DNA from: Myrica gale | Lineage: Eukaryota > Streptophyta > Magnoliopsida > Fagales > Myricaceae | Direction of reading: 5' to 3' | Assembly: GCA_963930655.1 (NCBI GenBank) | Contig: OZ005611.1 | Coordinates: forward strand, 19,889,001 to 19,953,000 | DNA length: 64,000 bases | Shown: positions 11,975 to 24,280 of the stretch, in pieces | Layout of the letters: every line of letters begins with the position of its first letter | How positions within the stretch are numbered: position 1 is the first letter of the stretch | Program-made: the position numbers and the translations under genes | The notes under the pieces: generated by a model | Seen by the model: only the letters and a program-made list of their open reading frames with translations | Told to the model about the DNA's origin: nothing | The model's database searches: none

Positions 11975-13371
11975 TAGGGTTGCCCAAAATGGTGGCGGTT
12001 ATGCTCTCCACGGGCACCGCTCCACTATGAACGGTTTTATCCAAACAATGGACACTGTAATTGGTCTCATTAGGAGGAGAAATTGGCACCTAATGGTAGT
12101 AGTTTTGACAGTGGCAGTATCTACCAAATCGGCAAAGCCCAATTGAAATCAACAAAATTTGAAATTCAAATTGCATTCCAAATCTACCAGCCAAATTGCA
12201 TTCAAAATCAAAGCTAGATAGAGAAAAGATAGATCCAAAGCAACCCAGAGGCTAGAGAGAGAGAGAGATGAGAGAGATTTGTTGTAAAGGTGTCGTGGAA
12301 ATTGCCGATCTTGGAGGAGGAGATGAGAGAGGCACTGATCGGAAGAGGGAGATGAGAACATAGAAAACTTTGAGGGAGGGGTTTGGTTGTGAAAATTAGG
12401 GGAGAAGGAGAGACCTCGAAACTAAAAAATGTAAAAAAAGAAAAAAGAAATGGTACGCCAACTGATTTGAGGCACCTGTATCGATGGCAGTGCCAGTAGG
12501 GGTGGTTAACGGTAGTATAGGTGACGGTTTGATGAAAACCGTCACCGCAATTGACGGAATCACATAATTGATACCGCCACCGCACCGCTAAGGCACAATA
12601 ACCGCCCTTGCCGGTGACGGTATCAACGGTTATACGGTAACCGCTTAAACCGTATAACCGTTGTGCCACAAAAATGAGCTTTCTCCTTGGGCTTTTTTAT
12701 TTTTCACTATTTTGGGCGGTTTAAATTTTCAACATAATATTATAATCGATAATCGTATCAAATAGACAAATATCATAATATTTTCAAACATAATATCATA
12801 ATCATTAATAATCATAACAGATATGGGGATGTTTGAGCCCCAAATAATTGGGGCCAAATATTTAGGTTTAATACTAAAAAATTCATCACATAATTTATTA
12901 TTATTATAATATTTATTAAAAATCTTCTCTCTCTTCATTTTTTCATCAACTCTCATAATATATCTTTACTTTATAATATTTCACAAACCCCAATACTCAA
13001 TAAGTTGTCCAAAAGTTCAACATAATATCATATTCAAACATAAATAGTAAAGTCTAATAAAAGTGTCCAACAATGTGATAAAAACCAACTAACATATTCC
13101 AATAAAAGTCCAATTAATAATCATCTCAAGTCTCAACTAGGGGTGGTTAACGGTAGTGTAGGTGACGGTTTGACGAAAACCGTCACCGCAATTGACGGAA
13201 TTACATATTTGACACCGTCACCGCACCGCTAAAGCACAATAACCGCTATTACCGGTTACGGTACCGATAGCGGTGATGGTTTTAGCGGTTAAAACGATCA
13301 CTGCCGATACAAATGAATACCCCTAAATGCCAATAAACTGACACACCGACGTTACCGGTGCACAACCCTAA
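11975..13371. mobile_element. Cluster of TAGGG-type hAT-like ends with a direct repeat
   Basis: TAGGGTTGCCC begins at 11975, and TAGGGGTGGTTAACGGTAG begins at both 12497 and 13138. The last two start direct repeats of about 165 bp that share GGTGACGGTTTGA, GAAAACCGTCACCGCAATTG and CCGCACCGCTAA. An inverted CACAACCCTA ends the cluster at 13371. TAGGGNTG termini are known from Tip100-like hAT elements and match the well-delimited element at 54223-54554. No octamer target duplication could be matched here, so nesting or loss of ends is likely. Confidence 0.45.
12826..13012 (-). mobile_element. MITE, inverted copy of the one at 13683-13882
   Basis: Read on the minus strand it follows the 13683-13882 element closely (TTGAGTATTGGGGTTTG, then AATATTATAAA, then GAAGATTTTTAATAA, ending CTCAAACATCCCC). 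It sits inside the TAGGG-type hAT-like cluster, so it is the younger insertion. Confidence 0.6.
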
Positions 13372-13682
13372 TGTGCTATCCAATTGTCAATAGATTCACA
13401 AACTCTGTCCACTTCCTTTACAAATTGCGCTTTATAATTTGCAGAGAAATATAAACTACATATAGATCTCACTGTAAGACATTGTTCGAAACTTTATTAA
13501 CTAGTGTAATATCTATTTGTTATTTTTATTTCTTTTATGATTACACAATGTAATTCGTCAAAATTTGCAAAATATCGTGATCCCTCCTTCCTCCCTATCA
13601 TTTATAAAGAGTTTGACATGTTCGATATAATCCATGGTGATTAAAAAGAGATGTGAGGGAATAAACTCGATTCCTTACATTA

Positions 13683-13882
13683 TTGGGATGTTTGAGGGTG
13701 AAAATTTTGAGTATTGGGGTTTGAGAAATATTATAAAATAAAGATATGTTATGGGAGTTGGTGAAAAAGTAAAGAGAGAGAAGATTTTTAATAAGTATTA
13801 TAATAATAAAAAATTTGATGGTGAATATTTTATGATTAAACCCAAATATTTGAGCCCAAATATTTGGACGCCTAACATACCC
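13683..13882 (+). mobile_element. MITE (GGGATGTTTGAG-type)
   Basis: It starts TGGGATGTTTGAGGGTG and ends GGACGCCTAACATACCC, a roughly inverted pair. It is AT-rich and non-coding. Related copies lie at 4815-4986 and, inverted, 12826-13012. Confidence 0.6.
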
Positions 13883-14394
13883 TATATGACCAAGTTGCTT
13901 GAAAAAAGTGGTTAATTACGAAAATTCAGTACTACAGGAGGGGTAGTTGGAAGAATTTAAAACCTAAGAAAGTCTTTTAAAGCTGCGTGAAAGAAAAGGA
14001 AATAATTTCTTGAAAAAACAGTAGTTTAACAAAGCCGAGGTAAACAAATCGGCAATTGTGCAACTCCCACACACACAGAGCAGATCACTTTGTGGATTGA
14101 AATCTCCTATATGCAGGGTTCACTGATTCACTCCCAGAACAGAGTTCCCTTCATTTGGGTGGTTGCAAAGTTCCACAGTACTATGCATTTGGATTAGGGT
14201 TTACTGTGGACCATGAGAGTAGCATGATTTTCTTCGAAGGCCTACCAGTTCCACTTGGTAGGAAACTTGGTTCTGTCACAAATATATTTCCTCTCGTTTT
14301 CCTTTTCTCCTTGTTTGGTCAGAGAACTAGTGCCATCGTGGAATATACTTTTATGAGACCTTTGATGAACAACCTAAAGGCACTCCGCAGTCCT

Positions 14395-14780
14395 ACCCAG
14401 GCAAAGATGCCGAATTGGGGTTCAGGAAGTACAATCTGGAGGGAGACTCAGAAGCCGTTATCAACGCCATCCATAACTGGATTACCCCAGGTGGAAGGAG
14501 TGGAAGATCCATAGGGAGATTGGCGGCATTCTATAGGTTTTTGCAGCTAGCTTTGGCAAGGGTAATCCATGTCCATGGAGGTGCCAACATGATGGCGCAC
14601 CACTTACTCATTGAGCCGTCTCAGTTTTCGTTAAGGGAGCAATATAACATAGTCTTAGACTAGCTTAGTTGTATGCCGGAACTGACGTTACTGACCCTTC
14701 ATGATTGTAAATTTGTAATGACTTTTTGAAGTGGCGGAATGAATGATGTTGATGTTTTGACAAATAAATAAAAGCACTGC
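14395..14780 (+). pseudogene. LINE reverse-transcriptase-type RNase H tail and 3' end
   Basis: From about 14404 the frame reads LGFRKYNLEGDSEAVINAI, later IHVHGGANMMAHHLL, then TAG at 14661. This is the RNase H (RVT_3) C-terminus of plant LINEs, in which E.D.......I and HV.R.AN..AHHLL are conserved. After the stop comes a LINE-like 3' UTR ending near an AAATAAATAAAA tail (about 14761). The upstream frame from 14155 to 14400 is not recognised and is probably unrelated debris. No RT or endonuclease part remains. Confidence 0.6.
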
Positions 14781-14999
14781 GCAGTCCTAGCTGTTTAAGG
14801 CGAGCCCCCTTTTCGTTTTAGCACCGACCTTATGCAAGTTGATTTTGTTGGTTTCTACCTACCAAGAGTTGTTTATGCTTAAAGCAAGATGCACATTGTC
14901 AAAGCAAACTGTGTTTCTTCCTACCTGCACAATCATCTGGGTCGTATGCCACAAAATAAAGAATATAATCCATAACTCCCAAGCACTATAAACAAACAC

Positions 15000-15747
15000 T
15001 CGCTTTATATAATTACAACTGGATACATGTAGTGTACAGGTAACTCAGCTTCGCCCCTCAACAGTAAACAAACAAACCTCATATGATGGAATGATGGAAA
15101 GCTGAGAAAGAATGAAGGGGTGGCTTACCTCCTTTTCCTTCTCTAAAAAAATGACAAAAAAAGTTGCCTAACTCTAACTGTCCAAATAAACTAATGCTCT
15201 GTACCTGGCACTGGAATCTTTGATGGATCTCTCCAGCTTTGCAAGCCAGGCCTTTCCCCCACAAGGTGCAAATGACAGGGTGGCTTAATCCCACTATCCT
15301 ACCCACACACATGTACTCATCATCCTCCTTTCCCTCAAAAGGTGGCGACGAACACTACCCACAAAAATTTGGGCCTACTGTGACACGAAAACCTTGGATA
15401 ATAAAGGCAAATGAAACACAAAAAGGAAGAGGCGGACTTCAGTTCTGCTGCAGTCCACCAAGGACACCAAATAGACCATACCAGGAGCCCCCCCTCCCCA
15501 TTAGGAGACTTCCTTTGGAATTTGGTTTGACAATACAGAGGTGCATTGATGCCATGTATCACTAAGAACCCCGAGGTTGGTGCTTCTTTGTCCTTTGCAG
15601 GTGTCAATCATTTCCAATAGAGAAATCTGCATTTGACAAGGAATCCAAATTTATAAACGAAGTCAGTTTAAATTCAACTGTAGGAGAAAACGAGCAAAAG
15701 TCACAGAATAGTACCTACAATCTTGACGGATATAGTTAAGCTGGAAG
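15000..15747 (-). other. Downstream region of the myosin-binding protein gene
   Basis: This follows the TGA at 15748-15750 on the minus strand and should contain the 3' UTR and polyadenylation site, although I cannot fix the site. Small reading frames on both strands have no recognisable composition. Confidence 0.35.
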
Positions 15748-18700
15748 TCAATATAAAGCACCATCACTCATCTTGCTGACACGGAGTTCCACACTTCTAA
15801 GATCACGAAGATGATCTAAAATCTCTTGGAGAAGATATAACCCTTTATCTCCCTTGCTCAAGGAGCCAACACAATGCTTTAGAAACTCCCTATCTGACTC
15901 AAGCGCTTGTAGCCTCTCGTAAACGTGATCTACCTCCTCCTCAATAGCAAGTTTCTTATCCATTTCAAACTTGGCATCCAAGGATTTTTGCAATGCAACA
16001 GGACTTAAGCCTTGTTCATTTCCATTCGCCAAATCATCTTCACCATCTGTAACAATGGCATCGAAAAGGGGGAGAAGTCTCTTGGCCTTGGACCCTTTGA
16101 TTCTTCTCTCTTGATGGTGCTTTCCATTCATTTCTTTGAAATGACCATTTTCAATGCCATTGGCTTCATTCTCAGAATCCGAGTTATTACTATGGTATCC
16201 ATTCCCGTTCTCCTGGAAAGAAGGCTCAACCGTTTTGACATCCTCAAAATGTTGGTCCTCCTCATCACTCAACATGAAAAGCTTCTCTTCCAACTCCTTC
16301 AGCTGCATTAAAATTAAATGCCTCTCGTCCTCAAAATGTGCCAGGGACTCCTCCAGATATAGAACTGCATCTGTAGGAGTGTTTAGGTTGCCACTTTCTT
16401 GAATGCCACAGAGACTGTCTTCTTCCTTTGCTTCGTGATTCGAATCAATAGACAGTTCATCACTATCCTCACCATTGCTACAAGTAGCGGAGCTTCTTGT
16501 ACTACTGTCTCTTCTCCTTGACAGCATCATTTTTTCTTTGGCCTCGTAATCCTGGACCTTCTTACGATACAATTCCAGCTCCTTTCCCAGCTCTTCCTTC
16601 TCTTTCTCCCTTTTTAACAAACGCTCATTCAAAAGCTGCAAAGCCTCCTGGTCATACTCGGATTGCTCTTCCATCATTCTCTGATATTGCAGCGCTTCCA
16701 TTTGCATTGCTGCCTTCTCTTCCTGGAGCCTATTTATCATTGCCATTGTCTGGTTCGCTGCCACTGCAGAAGAACTTCTCTCTTCTTCGAGTTCTGAATA
16801 TAAAGCATTCAAAGCGTTTCTTTCGGTTCTTAATGCTGATTTTAACTTCTCAATGGTTGGCTCTCCACCTTCTGTCTCACTAATGACACTTCCATCCAAG
16901 GACTCCTCTGTGTTTGACTCTTTCCGGTGGAACAATTTCTTGTGCAAGTGGTGCAAACTCTCAACAGATGTAGGTGTATCAGGAACTTTCTCTTCCTCAG
17001 TGTCATTAAGCTCCAGACATAAGGACATAGCATTATTAAGCGCTTGGTTACTTGTTTCTACTGATATGGTTTCGAAGTCTAAAAGCTCTTCTTCACCTGG
17101 CTTAGAACCTAACATAAGAATACCAGATTAACTAAAATATGCGGAAAAGTTAAAAATTCTAGTTTCTAAAGTTGGTTATGCAAGAATATAATGCTTACCA
17201 TTAACATCATGGACTTGCAATATGATAGAGCTGGTGGAAGGATCTTCTTGCCTGTGTTCATATGTCTGAATTTCTTCTTGGGTTTGAGCCTCATCAAGTG
17301 TTTCCTTATCTGGAATCTCTGTCCCTATTGGGATGTCTACATCCAATTCATTGCTCTGCATTTGAATTGCTTCTTCAGATTCTGCATGGAACGGAAAATC
17401 GTTACGGCTGTCAACTTAGACAAAAAATAAAATTCATTGAAACCAGGAAATAGGACTACCTCGATGAACATCTAAATCTATTTCTCCTGCTGTTTCTGCA
17501 GCTGGTCTAACTTCGTGATCATTGTCTTCAGCTGGTGTTTCAGTTGCTTGAGCAATTGCAACTGGTTCATATTGTTTCCCCACTGGATCTTCTTCTGTCG
17601 GCAAGACAGATGTGCTCTCAGTCTCAACCACAACCACGGATAGCACTCCAATTTTAGGCTCCTCCTTGCTCTCCAGGATTGAAAGTAATGCCTCTGTCTT
17701 AACTGAACCATGCCAATTCTCCAAAACCAGTTCGTTATGTTGTTCTATATTCATATCAAAATCCAAAATAACATCTTGGTTGTCACAATGTCCTTGATCG
17801 TCAAGCTCGTATCTCGGTACGCCTTGGTCTTCTGTGGCTACAGAGCCAATCAATTCAACTGGAATCAATCTACAATCTTCACGAGCAATGAAAAACTCAA
17901 GATGCTTAGGGCGATTTTCAAGGGATGTTTCCGTTGTGAACTTTACTTGAACCATGGTCTGATCACAAGACTGATTATCCATGGATGTATTCAAATTCTC
18001 CTCCTTTACACATTCTTGCTCTTTTAACATCATCATGTCCAATTTATCGTCTCCATCAGCTACCAGTTCCTTGCCGCCTAAGTCACAAACAGAACATTTA
18101 TCGTCTGCCTCCTCTTCTCTTTTCCCAGAACCTTCATCGATGTCCACATCAGAAACAATCTGAAGGCCCCTGTTTTCTACAATATTCTGTTCATCTTGGC
18201 ATAGACTAGTCACGAAATCCGATCTGCTTCGATCCGAATGATTACCATCGTCAGTACGAGCTTCAACCCCTGCTTCTGGGAGCCAATTCTGTTTCGGGGG
18301 GTAATCAAAATTCTCCCAAGAAGGCTTAATCAATATACAAGGGGGGTAGTACTTGCTGTCCAAGCTCACAGCACAGCAAGAGCACCTCAAATTCCCCTCC
18401 TCATTTTCACTGACCTTCTCATCTCCACTCCGAATAAACCCAATCTTGTTCATCCAGGGAAAGAAAGCAAACTGCTTTGACAATTCTGGACAACCAGGTT
18501 GCGACGAGGAAGAGCATTCCTCACACATATCTTGCGATTCGGCCAGTTTCTGATGATTCAAGCAGTAGCCGAGTTTGGAAATCTCAGAGGCATGAGTTTC
18601 ACAAACAAGATCCCTATAATTCTTGCTCTTCCCAGGCTCTAAGATATGATCAAGCCTCGAACACCACAAGCAAGGCCTTTTAAGGCCAAAGTAATCGGCG

Positions 18701-18840
18701 AATTTATTGATCAGATAAGAGAAGAGAGAATTAAGGAGGAGAAGTACGATCAGATTCCACTCTAGGACGGCATAGATGAGAGTAAGGGTGATTTTGTTGG
18801 TGTTCCTCTGCAACATGGTTGCAAACTTGTTGGCAGCCAT
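15748..18840 (-). CDS. Myosin-binding protein with GTD-binding domain (MYOB/DUF593 family)
   Basis: Three exons join in frame to give 974 residues: 18840-17460, 17381-17199 and 17108-15748. The introns are GTAGTCC...CATGCAG (17459-17382) and GTAAGC...TTAG (17198-17109). The N-terminus (MAANKFATMLQRNTNKITLT) leads into a hydrophobic membrane segment at about residues 17-47. It is followed by the family's Cys motif RPCLWCSRLDHIL. A long acidic, poorly conserved middle follows. The coiled-coil GTD-binding domain lies at about 606-709 (from TIEKLKSALRTERNALNALY), and a second short coiled coil at the end contains LLQEILDHLRDLR. In Arabidopsis this family anchors class XI myosins through the globular tail to a vesicle compartment that drives cytoplasmic streaming. 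That role is known for the family and inferred here. No stops or frameshifts were seen. The two small introns fit genes of this type. The start was chosen as the first ATG before the membrane segment. Confidence 0.93.
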
Positions 18841-19050
18841 CGCTGATGCTCTGTTCTTGGTCTGTACAGAGGGAGGGAATTCAAGAGAACATAAGGCGAG
18901 AGTTTCTAGTCTAGCTTCAGTGATAATTCTGACAGAGAGATAGAGAGAGATAGAGGGAGAGATCGGAGAAGATCAAAAAGTGAGAGGTTTTGAACAAGAT
19001 GTGGAACTGTTCAGAGAGAGAGAGGGGGGGGGGGGGGGGGGGGGTTGGCT
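18841..19050 (-). promoter_or_regulatory. 5' leader and presumed promoter-proximal region of the myosin-binding protein gene
   Basis: Upstream of the ATG the minus strand carries CT-rich blocks (GAGAGATAGAGAGA on the plus strand near 18940). A run of 21 G on the plus strand (19024-19044), next to a GA repeat, would be a poly-C tract in the leader or core promoter. CT-rich leaders are common in plant genes. The transcription start is not determined. Confidence 0.4.
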
Positions 19051-19699
19051 TTATTTAGACTGAAAAAGGCGGTTTTGAGTGGAATGACAACCAAAGAAGA
19101 CCAAGGAGCGGAGAAAATAAAGAATGTGGTTATGGAGTCAAAGAAAATTAAAGAATGTCTGTCTGTAGCATCATCGATGTGTCTCTCGATATAATTAATT
19201 AAGTAGCATTTAACATTCATCTACTTACAGATCCCACTAGATTTTCTATGGAAGTAGCGGATTTCTCTTAGAAAACCAAGTTTTCTCTGTGAAAGTTTAG
19301 AGCTTGATGAATGAAAAAAACGAGCACTCAAACTCACAAGCAAGGGGCCATCCCAGCTTCTTTCGCCTCGTAACTGCTCGGTTTGTGTGAGACTGGAGGA
19401 TTCACATACTCAGATTAATCAAGTTGCGAGTAAGCTCGTCCGTACATCCTGTTTGAAAAAATAAATAAATTGTTTAGGCTGAATACAAACTGCAAATTTA
19501 TAAAAACTTTTATTGCAGCAGTAGCTTTTTATGTGCCGTCCTACCTTACATATTCGACTAAACACAAATACTCCCTGCACCAGCCAAAATCCACCAAAAA
19601 TGTGTAGCTGATCTTAATTCTTAGGTGAAAGTAGATGTATTGGGGCTATGATGGTGGAGTTTATTTCTACGTTTAGAGGTTCTTAATAAAACCTGACCA

Positions 19700-21075
19700 G
19701 GGGATAGAGTTAAGTTCGTGTGCAAACAACCAATCTTGGTCACGCCTGCCAGCTCCATCCCATTTTCTTTTCGGCCAACGGGATGGGTTGGCCTACCAAT
19801 GGCATAACAATGAGTTGGTGGACCACTCTCAAAGTAGAATGTGGCCCCTGTTTAGGGTACAGATGCTTGAGATCATCACTATGTGTCCATGCAAGTTTAT
19901 TTTCCAATGGAGTTTTGTGTTTTCTTTTGAAAAACCCCATATTTCAAAATTTTCTTGTATGGAAACGACTTTAATGGCTTCAAGGGTGCACTTTGTTTGC
20001 GGGGTGTTTACTCACAAATTAAGCCGTCTTCATGAATTTCCTTGATTCATTAGTGTTAGGGTATTTTCGTATTGGCATAATTCTTTGTCAAAATATGTCG
20101 TGTTTGAGTTGTAAGTTTGGTCTCTTGTTCAAGAGTTTGAAGTGGTCTGTTTCAAGTGTCCATCACGTTCAACAAGCGCTCGAGTGCCCTCTACAAATCT
20201 CATACAGAGTCATCACGTTCAACCAGCGTTCGACACGCGCTCGAGTGTCCTTGGATAAATTTTGACAGAATTTTCACGCTCGACCAGCGCTCGATAGACG
20301 CTTAATCGGCTGTGGAAAAATATTAGACAGTTTCATCATGTTCAACGAGCGCTCGACCCTCGCTCGAGTGGCCTCTAGCGAATTTCAAAAAACGCTGAAT
20401 TTTTGAAATTTCCTTTTGAAGACCGGGGAAACCCTACTAAGGTGGAGGCTGGTCGTCCTAAACTTTTTTGAGGATTCTATTGAGTGTTTTGGGTGCCTCC
20501 TTCCTTGAAAAAGAGTTGAGAAGATTTTTGCTTCAAGTTGGTTGATTTCTTCCTTCATTCTTCAATCATATTGTATTGATTCCTTCATGGTGGTGAAGGA
20601 GTGTTGATGAACAAGAGTGTTCGTGAAGATCTATAAGAATAACCTCAAGGCGTTGAGGTGAATGTCGCTTGGAGCGGGTCTGAGCAAGGTTGCTTAGATT
20701 ATTACATCAGGGTTGTCAGAGTCAAGCAACTGGGGTTGCACGTGTCTGAATCACTGTTGTAAGGTTTTCTTCTTAGTCGATTTCGGGTGGCTGCTAGCCC
20801 GGAGCGGTTTTTCCTTTGAATGGTTTTTCAAAGGTTTTCCACTTCGTCATCAAATCTCTTGTCCCCTTGTGTGTTTGTTTGATTTCTTTACAAGTTGATT
20901 TACTGTTTTGATGGTTGTATTGATTTGATTATCTTATCTAGACTAATCGATATTAAAACTTGTTTTAATATTGGTAGTGTTTAAATAAATTTTATATTTC
21001 ACCTATTCACCCCCTCAAGGTGAAGTTAGGGTCTAAACTAAGTTTTTCAATTAGGACAATGGCCAGAGCCAAAGT
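19700..21075 (+). repeat. LTR-retrotransposon-like debris
   Basis: The end of the stretch (CACCTATTCACCCCCTCAAG near 21000, then AAGTTTTTCAATTAGG and AATGGCCAGAGCC) resembles the terminal part of many plant copia LTRs. There the text is CTATTCACCCCC...AATTGGTATCAGAGC, covering the LTR end and tRNA-Met binding site. The primer site is not intact. No matching second LTR and no gag or pol was found, so a truncated or decayed solo LTR is the most I can propose. Confidence 0.35.
20161..20395 (+). repeat. Four degenerate 50-62-bp tandem units with GCGCTCGA cores
   Basis: Units start near 20161, 20211, 20271 and 20334. Each carries CATCACGTTCAA-like text followed by one or two CGCTCGA cores. They lie inside the LTR-like region and may be enhancer-type repeats of that LTR. 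Confidence 0.6.
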
Positions 21076-23682
21076 GGGTTGTCGCTGCAAATCTGCAGAA
21101 GAAATTGTCAACTTTCGACAGAAAAAGAAAACCGTGAGAAGGTGTAATTGCCTAGGTAGTGTTGCTTCAGCGGAATTGGCTTGGAATTAGGCCATTTCTG
21201 CACCGCCATGCACCGACCCATTGCCATTCCTCTCTTCATTTTCCGAATTCCATTAAGAATCTACCCACACTGCTATACCCAATGAAGTCTCACACGTACT
21301 ACTCATTATATCTGTAGTTACATCATGCCCGTACTACATAGCTCCCATCATTTTTTTCTCGGAGGAATCTTACTTTTCTGCTTGCTTTGCTTTGCTTTGC
21401 TTTTGTCTATTATACATTATTCTAGATGTTTCAGATTTGTACCAGCAGTTCCTAACAGCGATTCCATTCGATGTTAAAATTCGTAACTCGGACGCAAAAA
21501 AGAAACTCATTTTCTGCTCTTCCCCTATCTTCTACTTTTGATGCTGCAGCCTGCCGGTAGAGTATTCAAGTTCTTACAAGTACCCAGCCAGCAAAAGAGG
21601 AGAGGGGGATTTTGTATAATTATCCAAAGTATGCTTTCTTAAATTTAGGGACCTTTAACGATTAGATTTAAGTGTTCAATGGCTTAAAGCCTAAGTTTAA
21701 AGCGAGACTACCTTAATTTTAGGGACATAAAAGCTTAACCTTCTTTCAAAAGTTCAATTTAGAATTTATGTCCGGGCTCCCTTTCTCTTTACTTCTCTTT
21801 AAGCTTTCATATTTTTGACCAAAAGGATAATCAAATTGGCAATGCAATGAAGGGGTCCAATATATTGAATTCCCAAAAATCATCTAAGCATTGTTTAGAA
21901 ACGCATAGAATATATCTTACAAATGCTATCTTGGCCCACTCTCTGAATGGTCTAAAAGCTTTGCTACATGGCTTCTTCCTTGACAATTTCAAATTTAGAT
22001 ACATGAGAACGCACACCATAAAATTGACTCTGAAAGAAGCCATACATTTGTTGGTATCTCCCCCCTGCTCAATTGGACAGGGACCACACTTGCTGCAAAA
22101 AATAGGAAGAAAGAAAGAAAGAAAAGGGACGCGTGGATGTCATCTACCCGGCTAGCGTGGTTACAAAAACATCATCCTTACAAAACGAATTCTAAATCAC
22201 AAAGTATTTTGCTTAATCGTGTACTATAATCATACAAGGGACCCGATTTTCATTTTCAATGATAACCCTTAAACCTTGATTTTAAGCATCCATTTAAGGT
22301 CTTCAAGCTAGGGGCTGCGGCCACTAGCTACTTTGGGTCACCGGCACAAAAGAAAAAATGGATTCTCTTTGTTCACTCAGAACGTTTTATGTTTTGCAAT
22401 TAATGTACTTTAGGGCCCTCGTGAAAGGATAGTCTAATGGAAAAATTGGTACCATTTAAAGGTGCCATTTTTCTTTTCTGATTCCATTAGGTATGGCTAA
22501 AGCATCAAGTCATGAGATCCTATTTCAGTTGGGATAAGCTTTGAGATAGTTGAACAGTCCACATCTATGGAGACCAATTAATTCTCCACAACCCCCAAAA
22601 GAAAGGGCAATTAAAAAAGACTACGTACCCTCCAAAGTCCAAAGAAGCGTGAGTTGTCCGAGATTGCATATCCAAGCTAAGAGGACCATTAATTTGCACT
22701 TGGACCAATTTCTATTCGTTTAAATTTATATGCCTGCCGGCTGCAGGATATGACTTTGTAGGTGTTTGGACATCGACCCATGATGGACAATGAAGGTGTA
22801 GATGGAGGCATCAGGCATGAGCCCTCAGCATGGTCCAACAACCCAGGATGGCGTGCAGAAGGTTGAACATCATGTGCCTTCGATTTCTAACACGGCTGGT
22901 AAATCATCATAGATGTTGTCTCTCTCGACACTATTTTTTTGTTCAGCTTACCATATGCACAACATGTACTACTTCCAATCCAAATTATGAATAGTAGGAC
23001 GTACTGTAATTATAAGGTGCTTTTAAAGATCTCTCACAATCCTTTTTGGCTTTTTCCTCCGGTCAATTATTCCTTAATTTGTTTTCTTCTTTTTTTTTTC
23101 TATAGAACTCGAATTTTCTAAAGTTGCTTTTGGTAGGCTGGAAACACAGTATGAACCAATCTAAGCTCATTCTATTAGTCTTGCTTGTGAGAAACTGATA
23201 TTGCTGGATCGAGCATTAATCAGGCATAGCCATCAGGAGATTTGGGATAAAGACGTTGCACGACTTTTGTACAATTAGATGATTTTCTTTTTTGTTTTTG
23301 TTTTTTATTTTTTAAATTTAGTCTAGTTTTAACCTACACAAACTGTTTCGCTCCCCAGTTTCCTTTGTTTCCTTTGTCTTGTGGAATTTATTGCTTTAAA
23401 AGATTAAATATCTATCATCTTAGTATAAAGTAATGTAATTTGAGAATGTTAAAGACTGATTTGAAAAAAATTTATCATTGAATTTTAGAAAATTAAGAAT
23501 GGTTGAGATTTTAGTTAAAAAAATGTATAATTTTAATTTGTATAATTTTTTAAGAATTTTAGAGGATATCTTATCCAGAAGAGAAACGGGTTCATAGCCA
23601 AAAACACATAAAATAATATTTTCTTCTCTTTCGACTCAACAGTACATATTGTTTTCCTCAATTGAGTATCGAATGTCAATCG
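21076..23682. other. Intergenic DNA, no gene seen
   Basis: Reading frames here are short and of non-coding composition on both strands. There is a CTTTGCTTTGCTTTG run near 21383. No element border with a target duplication was recognised. Confidence 0.4.
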
Positions 23683-23750
23683 CATATATATATATATACA
23701 TACATACATATATATATATATACATACATACATATATATATATGTGTGTG
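23683..23750. repeat. AT/ACAT microsatellite
   Basis: (AT)n blocks alternate with TACATACATACA and end in TATGTGTGTG. The (AT) and (CATA) phases are intermixed. Confidence 0.9.
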
Positions 23751-23959
23751 TAGCGTGCTATAGTTGTAGGATATATCACAAAATAGGAATACTATATATA
23801 CGGCCTATTTAATTTTCTATCATAAAACTGCGCCAAAAAACAATTATCAAATTGTTCTTTCAAAATAACGTTTTTTTAAGCATTCCGTTTAGAGACCGCA
23901 AAAATGTATTTGCTGTTTTCAGCTTCGACTAACAATGTAAGCGAAAATACTAGGTTGTG

Positions 23960-24280
23960 CCCTAGCTCGAGGGTCTACCGTACCCTAGTGGTATGGAAAA
24001 TTCTTAGGGCAAGCTGTAGACTCCGACGTCCTCGATTTGAATTGTAATTAGGTGCCCTCACTTAAATAATGCACATGATTTGCGGACAGGTGTGTGTCCG
24101 AGAGCTTTACTATACTTTCCTAGCCAGTCTCAGTGCGCTCCCACCTGCTTGATGGAGATCTGCGAGGAGCTATAGGGGCACCACCAACAAGGCATACTGT
24201 CAAGAGGCCACAAAAGGGGCTGACAAGGTCCGAGCCCAAGTAGCAGGGGTTGGGAGATCAGCGCGCATGCATTCACATGT
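23960..24280 (+). mobile_element. Possible SINE (tRNA-derived)
   Basis: TACCCTAGTGGTATGG near 23981 resembles an A box and CCTCGATTTGAATT near 24029 a degenerate B box, with about 35 bp between them, as in tRNA-derived SINEs. The body is GC-richer than the surroundings. No A tail or target duplication could be fixed. Confidence 0.3.

Noticed and set aside
12214..12669. A 151-codon minus-strand frame
   Set aside because: It spans hAT-like terminal repeats and a CT-rich block; no domain was seen.
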